Translations under genes and position numbers: made by a program | Assembly: GCA_016935715.1 (NCBI GenBank) | Contig: JAFGQJ010000309.1 | Coordinates: 1-5,891, forward strand | Length of the DNA stretch: 5,891 nucleotides | Direction of reading: 5' to 3' | Source of the DNA: Spirochaetales bacterium | Lineage (GTDB): Bacteria; Spirochaetota; Spirochaetia; SZUA-6; DRHE01 | Shown: piece by piece, positions 5,698 through 5,891 of the stretch | How positions within the stretch are numbered: the stretch's first letter is position 1 | Layout of the letters: each line of letters opens with the position of its first letter | The notes under the pieces: model-generated | The model's database searches: none | Told to the model about the DNA's origin: nothing | What the model saw: only the letters and a program-made list of their open reading frames with translations

Positions 5698-5891
5698 ACG
5701 TTGATGTAGGATTGAAAACAACGGATCTGTATATAGACGGGATGCACTGTGAACGCTGTATGCAGAACGTCCGACACTCCCTCATCCAGGTCGAGGGAGT
5801 CGATTCCTGCAATGTTGAGATGGGCCATGCCCGGATCTCATACCTGCCCCAACTTGCCGGATTGGAGGAAATAAGGCAGGCTGTTGAAACC
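5694..5891 (+). CDS. Heavy-metal-associated (HMA) domain protein, 3' end outside window
   Basis: Sixty-six residues are visible before the window ends, with no stop. They form an HMA (ferredoxin-like) fold: strand TTDLYID, metal loop GMHCERC (16-22) with Cys19 and Cys22, helix MQNVRHSLIQVEGV, then CNVEMGHARISYLP and a second helix GLEEIRQAVE. The GMxCxxC loop binds soft metals, typically Cu(I), Zn(II), Cd(II) or Hg(II). Because the frame is cut, it may be a free copper-chaperone-type protein of about 70 residues, or the N-terminal metal-binding domain of a larger protein such as a P1B-type ATPase. The visible domain is almost complete, and a stop soon after the edge would favour the chaperone. 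It overlaps the CPBP stop in an ATGA junction, so it is co-translated with that membrane protein. Confidence 0.88.
   Translation, partial: MNVDVGLKTTDLYIDGMHCERCMQNVRHSLIQVEGVDSCNVEMGHARISYLPQLAGLEEIRQAVET

Overview
The window looks like part of the chromosome of an anaerobic, moderately GC-rich Gram-negative bacterium. A Desulfobacterota (former Deltaproteobacteria) source is my best guess. It rests on two phenylacetate-CoA-ligase-type enzymes, a tandem-ACT protein next to one of them, and a lipid-type (MlaE family) ABC permease; this is inference from gene families and not a taxonomic assignment. I see no tRNA, rRNA, transposase or CRISPR array.

Layout. (1) Left edge to 1152, plus strand: a phenylacetate-CoA ligase family enzyme whose N-terminus lies outside the window. 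(2) 4495 down to 1176, minus strand: a compact four-gene block in the order MlaE-type permease, ABC ATPase, second PaaK-type ligase, tandem-ACT protein. The gaps are 11, 11 and 1 bases, so it is almost certainly one operon. It converges on the first ligase with only 23 bases between the stop codons. (3) 4496-4887: a 392-base divergent control region. It holds a candidate minus-strand promoter for the four-gene block, a candidate plus-strand promoter overlapped by a dyad, a perfect 10-bp palindrome and a 10-bp direct repeat. (4) 4888 to the right edge, plus strand: a CPBP (CAAX-type) intramembrane protease homologue that overlaps by four bases the start of a heavy-metal-associated (HMA) domain protein cut by the window end.

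How the genes may work together. The two ligases should activate aryl- or arylacetic-type acids to CoA thioesters, and the ACT protein could sense an amino acid or related ligand. In anaerobes such genes often accompany aromatic amino acid or 2-oxoacid breakdown. The permease/ATPase pair belongs to the phospholipid or hydrophobic-substrate class, but no MCE (MlaD-type) substrate-binding gene is present, and its ATPase departs from consensus at the Walker B glutamate and the signature motif. The pair may handle a hydrophobic substrate related to the ligase, but that is a hypothesis. The CPBP/HMA pair is a separate unit with seemingly more AT-rich, looser codon use, translationally coupled, and linked to metal handling only through the CxxC motif.
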